From positions 22,951 through 86,950 of the forward strand of contig JAUSMR010000217.1 of assembly GCA_030645955.1 (NCBI GenBank): a stretch of DNA of 64,000 bases, written 5' to 3'. The translations under genes and the position numbers were made by a program. This DNA is from Gallionella sp. Its GTDB lineage: Bacteria; Pseudomonadota; Gammaproteobacteria; Burkholderiales; Gallionellaceae. Below, piece by piece: positions 53,945 to 62,583 of this stretch. The stretch's first letter is position 1, and each line of letters starts with the position of its first letter. The notes under the pieces are model-generated. The model saw only the letters and a program-made list of their open reading frames with translations. It made no database searches and was not told where the DNA came from.

Positions 53945-56584
53945 GTGAATCCGCACCGCCATGCCATTGAAAAGCTCTATGCGCATCTGAACAGCGGTGC
54001 GCAGGGGCTGGTGCAGGCCGAGGCCGTGCAGCGGCTGGCGAAGTACGGGGCCAACCAGATTGAGGAGATCGCCGGGCAGTCATTCGTCGGGAGGCTGCTC
54101 AAGGAATTTACCCATTTCTTTGCGCTGATCCTGTGGCTGGCCGCCGCGCTGGCTTTTGTCGCCGAGTGGAAGGCTCCCGGGCAGGGTATGGCGATGCTGG
54201 GCTATGCCGTGCTTGGCGTGATCCTGATCAACGGGCTGTTCTCGTTCTGGCAGGAGTACCGCGCGGAAAAAGCGCTTACCGCGTTGCGCAATTTATTGCC
54301 GCGCCACACCACCGCATTGCGCGACGGCCGTGCGGTGCAATTGCCGGTGGCGGAACTGGTGCCCGGCGATGTGGTGGTGCTCGCGGCGGGCGACGATGTC
54401 CCCGCCGACTGCCGGCTGATTGAAGCGTTCGGCGTGCGCGTCAACACCGCCAATCTCACCGGCGAATCGCGGCCAAAATCGCGCGATACCACCGCAACGC
54501 CGGAAGACCTGGCGGCGTTGCGGCGCGACATCCTGCACGCCGGAACCTCGCTGATCTCGGGCGAGGCGAAAGCCATGGTGTACGCCACCGGCATGCATAC
54601 CGAATTCGGCAACATCGCGCGCCTGACGCAAGCCGCACGCGAGCCGCTGTCGCCGCTGCAAAAAGAAATTGCGCGCTTGTCGCGGCTGGTGGCGCTGTTT
54701 GCCATCCTGCTCGGCGCGGTGTTCTTCCTGATCGGACAAGTGATCGGCTTGTCGTTCTGGGCGAATCTGGTGTTCGCCATCGGCATCATCGTCGCCAATG
54801 TGCCGGAAGGATTGCTGCCCACTGTCACGCTGTCGCTCGCCATGGCCACGCAGCGCATGGCGAAGAAGAACGCGCTGGTGCGCCATCTGCCCGCCGTCGA
54901 GACGCTGGGTGCGGCCAGCGTGATCTGTAGTGACAAGACCGGCACGCTAACGCAGAACCGCATGAGTATCCGGCAGGTGTTCTATTCCGGCGTGCTGCGG
55001 GCTCACGGCGAGTTGACCGCAGCCGAACCGTTGTTCGACATCATGCGCCATTGCCATGACCTGCGTCGCGTTGAGCAAAACGGGCAGGCGGTATGGCAGG
55101 GCGACCCGATGGAAGTGGCGCTACTGCATGGTGTGCCGCCGGAAGGTACGACACACCCGCGTCTAGGCGAGATCCCATTCGACACCGAGCGCAAGCGCAT
55201 GTCGGTGATCTGCGATACCCCGCAGGGACACATGTTGTATTGCAAAGGCGCGCCGGAGACTGTGCTGCCGCTGTGCAGCACAACGCTGCAAGCAGGAGAG
55301 CACGTTCCGCTCGACGCAGCCGGGCGCATTCCTCTGCTCGCGATGCAGGAACAGATGACGGAGCAGGGGCTGCGCGTGATCGCTCTCGCTTATCGCTCCT
55401 TGCCGCAACACAACACACAGCCCGAGAGCGAACTGGTCTTCGCCGGTTTGGTCGGGCTGGTCGATCCGCCGCGCCCCGGCGTAGCCGAAGCAATTGGCAT
55501 CTGCCATACCGCCGGTATCCGTGTGATCATGGTCACTGGCGATCATCCGCACACCGCCAGTGCGCTGGCGAGAGAGATCGGGTTGGCGCAGAACCCGCTG
55601 GCGGTCACCGGCGACAAACTGCGCACCCTGTCGGATACCGATCTGCAACTGTTGCTCGATGAACCGGACCTGATCTTTGCGCGCACCAGTGCCGACCAGA
55701 AGATGCGCATCGTGCAGGCCTTGCAGCGCAAGGGCGAGATCGTCGCCGTGACGGGCGACGGCGTGAACGACGCGCCGGCGCTGAAGTGCGCCGATGTGGG
55801 CATCGCGATGGGCATCTCCGGCACCGATGTCGCCAAGGAGGCGGCCGACATCATCCTGCTCGACGACCACTTTGCCACCATCGTCAGCGCCATCGAGGAA
55901 GGTCGCGCGGTATACGACAACGTGCGCAAATTCCTTACCTACATCCTCACTTCGAACGTGCCGGAGATGGTGCCGTATCTGGCCTTCGTGCTGTTCAAGA
56001 TTCCCTTGCCGCTCACCATCATCCAGATCCTCGCGGTCGATCTCGGCACCGACATGCTGCCCGCGCTGGCGCTCGGTGCAGAGAAACCCGATCCCGCTGT
56101 CATGCAGCGGCCGCCGCGACTGCGCAGCGAACGTCTGCTCGACCGGGGAACGCTGCTGCGTGCTTATCTGTTCCTCGGACCACTGGAAGCAGTCGCCGGT
56201 ATGGCGGCATTCTTCTTCGTGCTGCACGGTGCGGGATGGCAGTTTGGCACTGTGTTGGGCCATCACGACAACTTGTATCTGCAAGCCACCACGGCCTGCC
56301 TGTCGGCGATCATCGCCATGCAAATGGTCAACGTCTTCCTGTGCAGGCATTCCAGCATGTCTGTGTTCAATCGCGGTCATCGCTTCAATCGCATGATCGT
56401 CTATGGCATCGTCTTCGAGTTGTTACTGCTGCTGTTCATTGTCTACACCCCATGGGGCAACGCACTGTTCGGCACCGCGCCGCTCACTGCCGGAGTGTGG
56501 ATAGTCATCATTGCGTTCATGCCCGGTATGCTGTTGCTGGAAGAGGTGCGCAAGGCATTGGCGCGCAGCCAGGTCAATAGATGA
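53945..56584 (+). CDS. P-type cation-transporting ATPase (P2 type)
   Basis: An 879-residue membrane pump. It has a cation-ATPase N-terminal domain (HAIEKLYAHLNSG...), the TGES phosphatase loop in NLTGESRPKS, the membrane motif NVPEGLLPTVTLSLA, phosphorylation site CSDKTGTLTQNRM, KGAPE in the nucleotide domain, and TGDGVNDAPAL. About ten membrane helices are expected. NVPEGL and the DLGTDMLPALALGAE motif resemble P2C Na+/K+-type more than Ca2+ pumps, but the ion cannot be fixed from sequence. It begins a cluster with a Lon-like protease and stress proteins. Confidence 0.93.
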   Translation: MNPHRHAIEKLYAHLNSGAQGLVQAEAVQRLAKYGANQIEEIAGQSFVGRLLKEFTHFFALILWLAAALAFVAEWKAPGQGMAMLGYAVLGVILINGLFSFWQEYRAEKALTALRNLLPRHTTALRDGRAVQLPVAELVPGDVVVLAAGDDVPADCRLIEAFGVRVNTANLTGESRPKSRDTTATPEDLAALRRDILHAGTSLISGEAKAMVYATGMHTEFGNIARLTQAAREPLSPLQKEIARLSRLVALFAILLGAVFFLIGQVIGLSFWANLVFAIGIIVANVPEGLLPTVTLSLAMATQRMAKKNALVRHLPAVETLGAASVICSDKTGTLTQNRMSIRQVFYSGVLRAHGELTAAEPLFDIMRHCHDLRRVEQNGQAVWQGDPMEVALLHGVPPEGTTHPRLGEIPFDTERKRMSVICDTPQGHMLYCKGAPETVLPLCSTTLQAGEHVPLDAAGRIPLLAMQEQMTEQGLRVIALAYRSLPQHNTQPESELVFAGLVGLVDPPRPGVAEAIGICHTAGIRVIMVTGDHPHTASALAREIGLAQNPLAVTGDKLRTLSDTDLQLLLDEPDLIFARTSADQKMRIVQALQRKGEIVAVTGDGVNDAPALKCADVGIAMGISGTDVAKEAADIILLDDHFATIVSAIEEGRAVYDNVRKFLTYILTSNVPEMVPYLAFVLFKIPLPLTIIQILAVDLGTDMLPALALGAEKPDPAVMQRPPRLRSERLLDRGTLLRAYLFLGPLEAVAGMAAFFFVLHGAGWQFGTVLGHHDNLYLQATTACLSAIIAMQMVNVFLCRHSSMSVFNRGHRFNRMIVYGIVFELLLLLFIVYTPWGNALFGTAPLTAGVWIVIIAFMPGMLLLEEVRKALARSQVNR

Positions 56585-56698
56585 TCCGAGTATGCTTCCG
56601 CAAACGGATTATCGTGGCTCAAGGGATGAGAGCAACTTCTTCAAGGTTGATACAATCACTTTAGACGCCCAGTCTGATACAGATAAAAAGCCGATCCT

Positions 56699-59122
56699 AT
56701 GCCTACATTGAACCTGACTCCCGCCGAGCTTCGTCTCACCTTCGATCCCGATAGGCTCGGATTCGCAGATACTTCCGAAATGCTGGATTATCCACTGCCG
56801 TGGATCGGTCAGGAACGTGCGGAAATGGCCGCCCGTTTTGGGCTTGCGATGGAACAACCGGATTACAACCTGTTCGTGCTGGGAGAGGTGGGCAGCGGAC
56901 GCTCTTCGCTGCTCAGGCGTGCAATGCAGGCCGCCGCTGCGAACAGACCGGTGCCGCCCGACTTGTGCTATCTGCACAACTTCGATGCGCCGGAACGGCC
57001 GCGCGCTTTGCGTCTGCCTGCCGGGCAAGGGCGGCTGTTGCGTCAACTCATGGCGCAAATGCTGAAATCACTGCTGAAGGAAATACCTCAACTTCTGGAC
57101 GGCCAGGAGTTCAAGACTGAAAGCGAACGCATCGAAAAAAATTACAAGGCAGATGAGGCCAAGGACTACACCGAACTGGATGCATTTGCCGAGAAACGCA
57201 GATTCACTCTGCACCGCGAGAGCGGGCATATGGTTTTCACGTATCGGAATGAAAAAGGCCACACCCTGACCGAAGATGAAGTGCTGGCTTTGCCCAAGGA
57301 ACGCCGCACCGAGATCGATCAGGCCGAGCAGGAACTGCGTGCAGAGATCAGTCGTTATTTCGAGAAGACCGGTTCGATGGAGCGCGTGAAGGATGAAGCC
57401 TTGGCAGCGTTGCGGCGTCAGGTGGTGAAACCTCTGTTGGATCATGAGCTGCAGGAGATTCGCACGGGTTTGAAAAAGCAGATCAAGGACTCGGTCAAGC
57501 TTGGCACTTATCTGGAACAGGTCGTGCATGACGTGCTGGATAAACTGGAACTGTTCAAGCCGTTGGATAGCGATGACGATATCCGCCAGGAAGCGCTAGG
57601 CAAGATGTTGTCACGTTACCGTGTCAACCTGATCGTGGATAACGATGGCTTAACGGGTGCGCCGGTCATCGTCGAGGACAACCCTTTATTCCGCTCGCTG
57701 TTCGGCAGCATCGAATACCAGTCCGAGAACGATGTGCTGGTGACGGATTTTTCCCGCATCCGTGCGGGTAGCCTGCACAAGGCGCACGGCGGTTTCCTCA
57801 TGCTGCATCTGCGCGATCTGCTGGTGGATGGTCTGGTATGGGAGAAGCTGCGGCGCTTGTTGCGCAGCGGTCGGCTGCAGGTCGAAGAACCGGGCACGGC
57901 GTTCACGCCGATTGCCACGGTCTCGCTTGAACCCGAAGCCGTGGATGTCGATGTCAAGATTGTCCTGATCGGTTCGCGTGAGCAGTATTACGAGTTGCAG
58001 GAAGATGAACCGGAGTTCGCGCGCCGCTTTCGCGTCAAGGTGGATTTTGCCGAAAGCTTTTCATCCAGTGCCGAAACCCGTCGCGCGACGGCGATCTTTG
58101 TCGCACACACCTGCAAAAGATTGGGACTGCCGCATTTCTCTGCAGCCGCCGTTGCGCGGCTGCTGGAGGATGGACACCGCGAAGTGGACGACCAGTCCCG
58201 TCAAAGCGCAATCTTTGCCCGCACCGAGGCACTGGTGATGGAAAGTGCTGCGCTGTGCCGTGAGCGCGCCGATCGTCTGGTCGAGGCAGCGGATGTCGAG
58301 GCGGCACTTGCAGCGCGCACCAAACGCCACGATTACCCCGAACAACGCTTGCAAGAAGCCTTCGCCGAGGGTGATCTGATGATCACCGTGCATGGCGAGA
58401 AAATAGGCCAGATCAACGGCCTGACCCAGATGGACTTGGGTGAATACCGTTTTGGCTTCCCGGTGCGCGTTACAGCACGCACCTTTGCCGGTGACGAAGG
58501 CTTGCTCAACATCGAGCGCGAGGTGGAGATGTCCGGGCCGATCCACGACAAGGGCGTGTTCATTCTGCACAACTACCTGTCCGCGCTATTTGCCCAAAAT
58601 GCGCCGCTCGCACTTAATGCAGCGATCGTGTTCGAACAGGAATATCACGGCGTGGAGGGAGACTCGGCATCCTGTGCCGAGCTGTATGCGTTGCTTTCTT
58701 CATTGTCGGATTTGCCGCTCAAGCAGGGTATCGCAGTCACCGGCTCGCTCAACCAGCACGGCGAAGTGTTGCCGGTGGGCGGGATCAACGAAAAGATCGA
58801 GGGCTACTTCCGCGTCTGTGCAACGGCGGGGCTGGATGGCAGCCAGGGCGTGCTGATCCCGCTGCGCAACCGCCGCCACCTGATGCTGGAGCGCAAAGTG
58901 ATCGAGGCTGTCGACCAAGGCTTGTTCCATATCTACACGGCGGAGCATGCGAGCGAAGGCATAGAGTTGCTCACCGGTTTGCCCGCTGGCGTGGTGGACG
59001 ATGCGGGAATTTATCCGGAAGGTAGCGTGCTGGGACACGCACAGAAAACTTTGCTGGCTTACCGTCGCGCCTGTCAGTTATCGGCACACCCGAAGACGGA
59101 ATTTAAGCGTTTGCGCTCATAA
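56699..59122 (+). CDS. Lon-like ATP-dependent protease with AAA domain (S16 family)
   Basis: An 807-residue protease. The N-terminal part (SEMLDYPLPWIGQERA, then FVLGEVGSGRSSLLRRA as Walker A near residue 60) is an atypical AAA domain with a long coiled-coil insertion (about residues 140-270). The C-terminal S16 protease domain has EGDSASCAELYALLSSLS, where the catalytic Ser lies, and VGGINEKIEGYF with the catalytic Lys. This is the LonB/AAA_32-type of bacterial Lon relative, not the housekeeping Lon. It lies 114 bp after the ATPase. Confidence 0.92.
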   Translation: MPTLNLTPAELRLTFDPDRLGFADTSEMLDYPLPWIGQERAEMAARFGLAMEQPDYNLFVLGEVGSGRSSLLRRAMQAAAANRPVPPDLCYLHNFDAPERPRALRLPAGQGRLLRQLMAQMLKSLLKEIPQLLDGQEFKTESERIEKNYKADEAKDYTELDAFAEKRRFTLHRESGHMVFTYRNEKGHTLTEDEVLALPKERRTEIDQAEQELRAEISRYFEKTGSMERVKDEALAALRRQVVKPLLDHELQEIRTGLKKQIKDSVKLGTYLEQVVHDVLDKLELFKPLDSDDDIRQEALGKMLSRYRVNLIVDNDGLTGAPVIVEDNPLFRSLFGSIEYQSENDVLVTDFSRIRAGSLHKAHGGFLMLHLRDLLVDGLVWEKLRRLLRSGRLQVEEPGTAFTPIATVSLEPEAVDVDVKIVLIGSREQYYELQEDEPEFARRFRVKVDFAESFSSSAETRRATAIFVAHTCKRLGLPHFSAAAVARLLEDGHREVDDQSRQSAIFARTEALVMESAALCRERADRLVEAADVEAALAARTKRHDYPEQRLQEAFAEGDLMITVHGEKIGQINGLTQMDLGEYRFGFPVRVTARTFAGDEGLLNIEREVEMSGPIHDKGVFILHNYLSALFAQNAPLALNAAIVFEQEYHGVEGDSASCAELYALLSSLSDLPLKQGIAVTGSLNQHGEVLPVGGINEKIEGYFRVCATAGLDGSQGVLIPLRNRRHLMLERKVIEAVDQGLFHIYTAEHASEGIELLTGLPAGVVDDAGIYPEGSVLGHAQKTLLAYRRACQLSAHPKTEFKRLRS

Positions 59123-59202
59123 AGGGGCGGTGTTGTTTGACACCATTGAGTTGCCGTGTGGTTTCTTGTGCGCGTGCGGGTTGTTGAGGGGGAAATCAAA
59201 AT

Positions 59203-59829
59203 ATGTTCCGCAATCGGGATGAGGCTGCGCGGCGGTTGTCGGAAGCGCTTGTGCAATACCGCGGCCAGCACCCGCTGGTGTTGGCGATTCCGCGGGGCGC
59301 GGTGCCGATGGCCAAGATTATTGCCGCTGCACTGGGCGGTGAGGTGGACGTGGTGCTGGTGCGCAAGCTGCGCGCGCCGGGCAATCCGGAATTCGCCATC
59401 GGCGCGGTGGATGAATCCGGTTGGACCTATCTTGCCGATTACGCCAAACATGTGGCGGGAAGCCAGGAATATATCGATACCGAGAAGGCGGCACAGCTAG
59501 AGGTGATGCGCGAACGACGCGCCAGTTACACGCCGATACGACCGCCGCTCGACCCGGCGGGACGCATCGTCATCGTGGTGGACGATGGCTTGGCCACCGG
59601 CTCCACCATGATCGCCGCGCTGCATGCGCTACGCGCGAAACATCCGAAAAAACTGATCTGCGCCGTGCCGGTGGCGCCACCGGAGACACTGCACAAAGTA
59701 GAGCAATATGCCGATGAAGTGGTGTGCCTGAGTGCGCCGGAATACTTTAGTGCGGTGGGACAGTTCTACCAGTCCTTCCCGCAGGTGAGCGACGAAGAGG
59801 TGATCGGGTTGCTGGGCGCGACTTCGTAA
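59203..59829 (+). CDS. Phosphoribosyltransferase-family protein
   Basis: A 208-residue PRTase-fold protein. The PRPP-binding loop is VIVVDDGLATGSTM (about residues 125-138), with an N-terminal LAIPRGAVPMAKIIA hood region. Substrate identity is unknown; family members of this type are often annotated as erythromycin-esterase-linked or ComF-like. It follows the Lon-like gene by 80 bp and is in the cluster typical of low-oxygen loci. Confidence 0.88.
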   Translation: MFRNRDEAARRLSEALVQYRGQHPLVLAIPRGAVPMAKIIAAALGGEVDVVLVRKLRAPGNPEFAIGAVDESGWTYLADYAKHVAGSQEYIDTEKAAQLEVMRERRASYTPIRPPLDPAGRIVIVVDDGLATGSTMIAALHALRAKHPKKLICAVPVAPPETLHKVEQYADEVVCLSAPEYFSAVGQFYQSFPQVSDEEVIGLLGATS

Positions 59830-59871
59830 TGGCAGGTACGGCGTGCATGAAATCGCGCCGGGATCGCTTGC

Positions 59872-60243
59872 TTATTGGCCGGTAGTCGTATCTTTGCTTT
59901 CGTTGGTACGCTTGGGCTCATGCTTCTTGACGTCACCGCGAAGCTTGCGTGCGTAATCTTCAAGCTGGCGTTTGGCAGCGTCGAAGGCATCACGCAAAGC
60001 CACATAGACATCTTCGGCATGGTCGCGGTTAACCACAATCTCACCGCCTGCCACGCCGATGTCGATGCGCACATTGAACTGCTTGCCCTGATGATGGTGC
60101 TTGTGCGGCATCTCGACGACGACCCGGCAGGACATGATGTGATCGAAGAACTCATCGAGTTTCTTCGCCTTGTCACGAATATGCGTTTCCAGTGCTTCTG
60201 AATGTTCGACATCACGAATGGTGATTTGTAATGGTATTTGCAT
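59872..60243 (-). CDS. Ribosome hibernation factor HPF/RaiA-like protein
   Basis: A 123-residue member of the short HPF/YfiA family, which binds the 30S decoding centre and silences ribosomes in stress. It has MQIPLQITIRDVEHSEALETHI, CRVVVEMPHKHHHQGKQFNVRID and AEDVYVALRDAFDAAKRQLEDY. The tail is polar (KKHEPKRTNESKDTT). The start at 60243 matches the conserved N terminus. The gene lies convergent with the phosphoribosyltransferase gene. Confidence 0.92.
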   Translation of the reverse strand: MQIPLQITIRDVEHSEALETHIRDKAKKLDEFFDHIMSCRVVVEMPHKHHHQGKQFNVRIDIGVAGGEIVVNRDHAEDVYVALRDAFDAAKRQLEDYARKLRGDVKKHEPKRTNESKDTTTGQ

Positions 60244-60304
60244 GAATCTCTCCTGGAATTCAAGCCGCACTAACGGCGGCTCATCGTTTTTTTGTGGCTC
60301 GTAT

Positions 60305-60805
60305 TCAGTGCGTCCAACTCACCCGCAACAGATTCTGTTCCGGGTTGTAATGGAATTCCAATTCGCCCCGATAGGCATGGTGCAACGCATCACCGATGCC
60401 GCGCGCCAGATGGATGTCGGTGGTGGTCACCAGGGTGCCGTGCTGCGTCTTCTCGATGTCCATGATGCGCTGCAATGGGTGCGAAGCTTTTTCCTTCGCT
60501 TCATGGTGGCGGATCAGTTGCAGGATTTCCAGTTCATGCGCGGCGAAAAAATCCCCGGTCAACGTCACATATCCCGCCGGGAAGCGATCGCGTATCCGGT
60601 GGCAGGCCGGGCAATATGTCTGATGCGCATCTTTGGGCTTCGCCAACCATTGCCAGTGACCGGCGTGGAACACAGCGCCGCAGTCCGGGCAGAGCGTGGG
60701 CTCGGGAAGTTTGCCCTTGGTTTTATAACTGTCGTGTTCCGATTCCTGCAACAACTGGTCGCGGCGGACGAGATGAAATCCGGGTGGATGTGATTGCTTA
60801 TTCAT
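60305..60805 (-). CDS. BCAM0308-family protein
   Basis: A 166-residue protein with two zinc-binding-type Cys pairs (CPDCGAVF and CPACHRIRDR, about residues 39-71) and a following ERF/NMD3-like region (GYVTLTGDFFAAHELEILQLI). It closely resembles BCAM0308-type proteins known from the low-oxygen-activated locus of Burkholderia cenocepacia; the function is not known. The start overlaps the stop of the SAP-like gene (ATGA), so the two are co-translated. Confidence 0.85.
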   Translation of the reverse strand: MNKQSHPPGFHLVRRDQLLQESEHDSYKTKGKLPEPTLCPDCGAVFHAGHWQWLAKPKDAHQTYCPACHRIRDRFPAGYVTLTGDFFAAHELEILQLIRHHEAKEKASHPLQRIMDIEKTQHGTLVTTTDIHLARGIGDALHHAYRGELEFHYNPEQNLLRVSWTH

Positions 60806-61008
60806 GATAGTTCTCCTTTGCGAGCAGCATCAAAACAGTCTTCGCGCCAAATACACCAATCTTGATCGCATTCGCCCCCGTAGGCAGTGGCATAACAGTC
60901 AAAATTGCCCTCGTACTTCTGGATTGCTTTGATCAGCTTGGTTTTTGAAAGTTTGCAGGGACTAATTCCCTTTGACCTGGCTATTGCTTGTACATCTTCC
61001 AGTTTCAT
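60802..61008 (-). CDS. Small SAP-like (Rho N-terminal-like) protein
   Basis: A 68-residue protein if it starts at 61008. MKLEDVQAIARSKGISPCKLSKTKLIKAIQ is a helix-extended-helix SAP/Rho-N motif, followed by a Cys-rich end (FDCYATAYGGECDQDWCIWREDCF). Longer in-frame starts at 61059 or 61143 exist, but the conserved part begins here. It may bind nucleic acid. It is coupled to the BCAM0308-like gene. Confidence 0.75.
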   Translation of the reverse strand: MKLEDVQAIARSKGISPCKLSKTKLIKAIQKYEGNFDCYATAYGGECDQDWCIWREDCFDAARKGELS

Positions 61009-61114
61009 GATGTTCAGTTCCGTATAGGGTTGTAAATCACGAACAGTGAACTTGCCCATAATGTTTCTAAGGGGAAGGTCATTCTGTGGCGCATCATAAG
61101 AGAATGCAAGTCTA

Positions 61115-61285
61115 TTTAAGGAAATGCTGAATAAGTCCGTCATCGCGAGCCCCGCAGGGGCGTGGCGATCCAGAAAGGTCTGGTTTTACTGATAATCCGG
61201 ATTGCTTCCCGCCACACTTCGCTTGCGGCTGAAGGCTAAATACGCTCGCAATGACAACAGAAGACTTGTTCAGTGTTTCCTTAAA
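61115..61285. mobile_element. MITE-like element, 171 bp, terminal inverted repeats
   Basis: The ends are TTTAAGGAAATGCTGAATAA (continuing GTC) and the inverse of TTTAAGGAAACACTGAACAA (continuing GTC). The internal CGTCATCGCGAGCCCCGCAG and GGCGATCCAG match the core of 22491-22630. No coding capacity. Confidence 0.85.
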
Positions 61286-61451
61286 TTGAATCACGGGCTA
61301 TGAGAGTTCAGCTTCGCAATCAATCACCTGACCGGGCAGGCAGTTCTTGGTGCTTGCGGAAAAGCGGATGGATCGATGCAGTAGTTTTCCGGCACCCGGT
61401 TGCGACAAGCTACGCCCTTTCCGAATCAACCTGAACCATAGAGAACAGCAC

Positions 61452-61497
61452 ATGGCTTAATACGTAATGTCAATGCTCCGCGTGAGCAAAGATCGTT
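61452..61497 (+). pseudogene. Fragment of the ettA 5' end
   Basis: ATGGCTTAATACGTAATGTC and the following AATGCTCCGCGTGAGCAAAGATCGTT align with the first 51 bp of ettA (62584 on) with a 6-bp deletion, a 1-bp insertion and few substitutions. The third codon is now a stop. An upstream sequence near 61408 also matches sequence near 62318. It is a remnant left by a local duplication. Confidence 0.78.
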
Positions 61498-61556
61498 ACT
61501 ACAAAGTTGGGTTTTGTGTGTCTAAGGTGCTAGGATGCAACCAGCGTTTCATCAAA

Positions 61557-61597
61557 TAAAAAGCGTATTTTTAGTTGTTGCGGATACGCTTTTTTTA
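61557..61597. terminator. Bidirectional terminator-like hairpin
   Basis: AAAAGCGTAT and ATACGCTTTT around a loop, with a run of T on one strand and A on the other. It lies just upstream of the 61615 membrane-protein gene. Confidence 0.75.
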
Positions 61598-61614
61598 TCT
61601 TAAGGGGTTCTGCC

Positions 61615-62229
61615 ATGTTTGGCATTCTTGACCAAGTTTCTTATCCGGTTTTTATTTCCGGCGTCTTTGTTTTCTTCATTCTCGTCAGCCTCTTTTCTTT
61701 CATCGTGGGGCTCGGATTGGCCACGCGCAATGCCGCGATGTTGCGTTTCTTTACTTTCATGAACAAGGAATTCTCCACACGTCGTGCGATGAAGCCATTG
61801 TCCATGCCGCACTATGTCGAACCCACACTTCTGCGGCATCCGAAGATGCTCGGCATGGGCATCATCACAGGGGCGACCATCTCCATCCTGTTGCTCAAGG
61901 GCATTGATGCCGACGTATTCCGCCCGGTGTACTTAGGTACGTTCGACAATGACACTACAGATATATTGGCGGCTTACACCAAGTCGTTCCTGCTGTTTGG
62001 GAATGCATTGTGTGTGTTGGTGGGACTGCTGGTGATGTTCTTCCCGCACCTGCTCTCGACCATCGAGACCTATACCGACAAGTGGTACACCTTCCGCAAA
62101 CAGACTCGCCCGCTGTACGAGAAACATCTCGAAGTCGACAAATGGGTGTTGGCACATCCCACCGTTTCAGGCGTCACGCTGAGCATGATGTCGCTGGGTC
62201 TGTGCGTCTCAATGTACGTGAGCCTCTGA
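61615..62229 (+). CDS. Integral membrane protein of unknown function, 204 aa
   Basis: Four predicted membrane helices (about residues 10-37, 78-98, 122-148 and 182-203) with a polar loop between the first two (TRNAAMLRFFTFMNKEFSTRRAMKPL). AAGGGG precedes the ATG. No family is recognised. The flanking ettA fragment suggests that this gene arrived or was copied together with ettA upstream sequence. A terminator follows at 62252-62280. Confidence 0.8.
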   Translation: MFGILDQVSYPVFISGVFVFFILVSLFSFIVGLGLATRNAAMLRFFTFMNKEFSTRRAMKPLSMPHYVEPTLLRHPKMLGMGIITGATISILLLKGIDADVFRPVYLGTFDNDTTDILAAYTKSFLLFGNALCVLVGLLVMFFPHLLSTIETYTDKWYTFRKQTRPLYEKHLEVDKWVLAHPTVSGVTLSMMSLGLCVSMYVSL

Positions 62230-62583
62230 TCCGCCAACTGGCATCGACGATAAGGCCATGCCGCAAGGCGTGGCCTTTTTGCTTTGACGACTGTTTTTAG
62301 TTGAATACGCTTTGCGGTAAGCTACGCCCCTTCCGATCCAACCAAGGAAACGCTGGATTCGTGAAATTTGCGGTTCGATACATTTTTCGTTTGTTCTGAA
62401 CTCCACCTACCGTTCGTCCCGAGTGCCGCGCAGCGGTGTATCGAGGGATGCAGGTAACAAAGGGCAAACGGAAAACACTGTTGAAACGACTAGCCATCTG
62501 ACTAAACCGCTAAAGCGGCAAGTCATTGGTTATCACCACGAACGGACTTAATCAGTGATTCCATAACTTTATAGAGATAAAAA
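62230..62583. other. Non-coding region upstream of ettA
   Basis: 354 bp with no gene. It contains a terminator (62252-62280), a TTTGCGGTAAGCTACGCCCC sequence at about 62310 shared with 61405 and 53824, an isolated MITE-like end (AAGGAAACGCTGGATT at 62344) and a GC-rich imperfect palindrome near 62412-62471. The ettA promoter should lie here. Confidence 0.65.
62252..62280 (+). terminator. Intrinsic terminator after the membrane protein gene
   Basis: AAGGCCATGCC and GGCGTGGCCTT around GCAA, followed by TTT. It begins 23 bp after the stop codon. Confidence 0.88.

Larger units (their letters stand above)
61009..61614. other. Gene-poor gap with MITE-like element and ettA fragment
   Basis: About 600 bp (or 470 if the SAP-like gene starts at 61143) between the SAP-like gene and the membrane protein. 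It contains a 171-bp MITE-like element (61115-61285), a dead copy of the ettA 5' end (61452-61497) and a bidirectional terminator (61557-61597). No intact gene is seen. Confidence 0.8.

Noticed and set aside
55163..56380. A 405-codon minus-strand frame opposite the P-type ATPase
   Set aside because: The plus strand carries TGDGVNDAPAL and other P-type motifs. The antisense frame has no recognisable features.
56647..56658. TTGATACAATCA upstream of the Lon-like gene as an FNR/Anr box
   Set aside because: The half-sites are separated by three bases, not four, and the second half lacks the final A. It does not meet the consensus.
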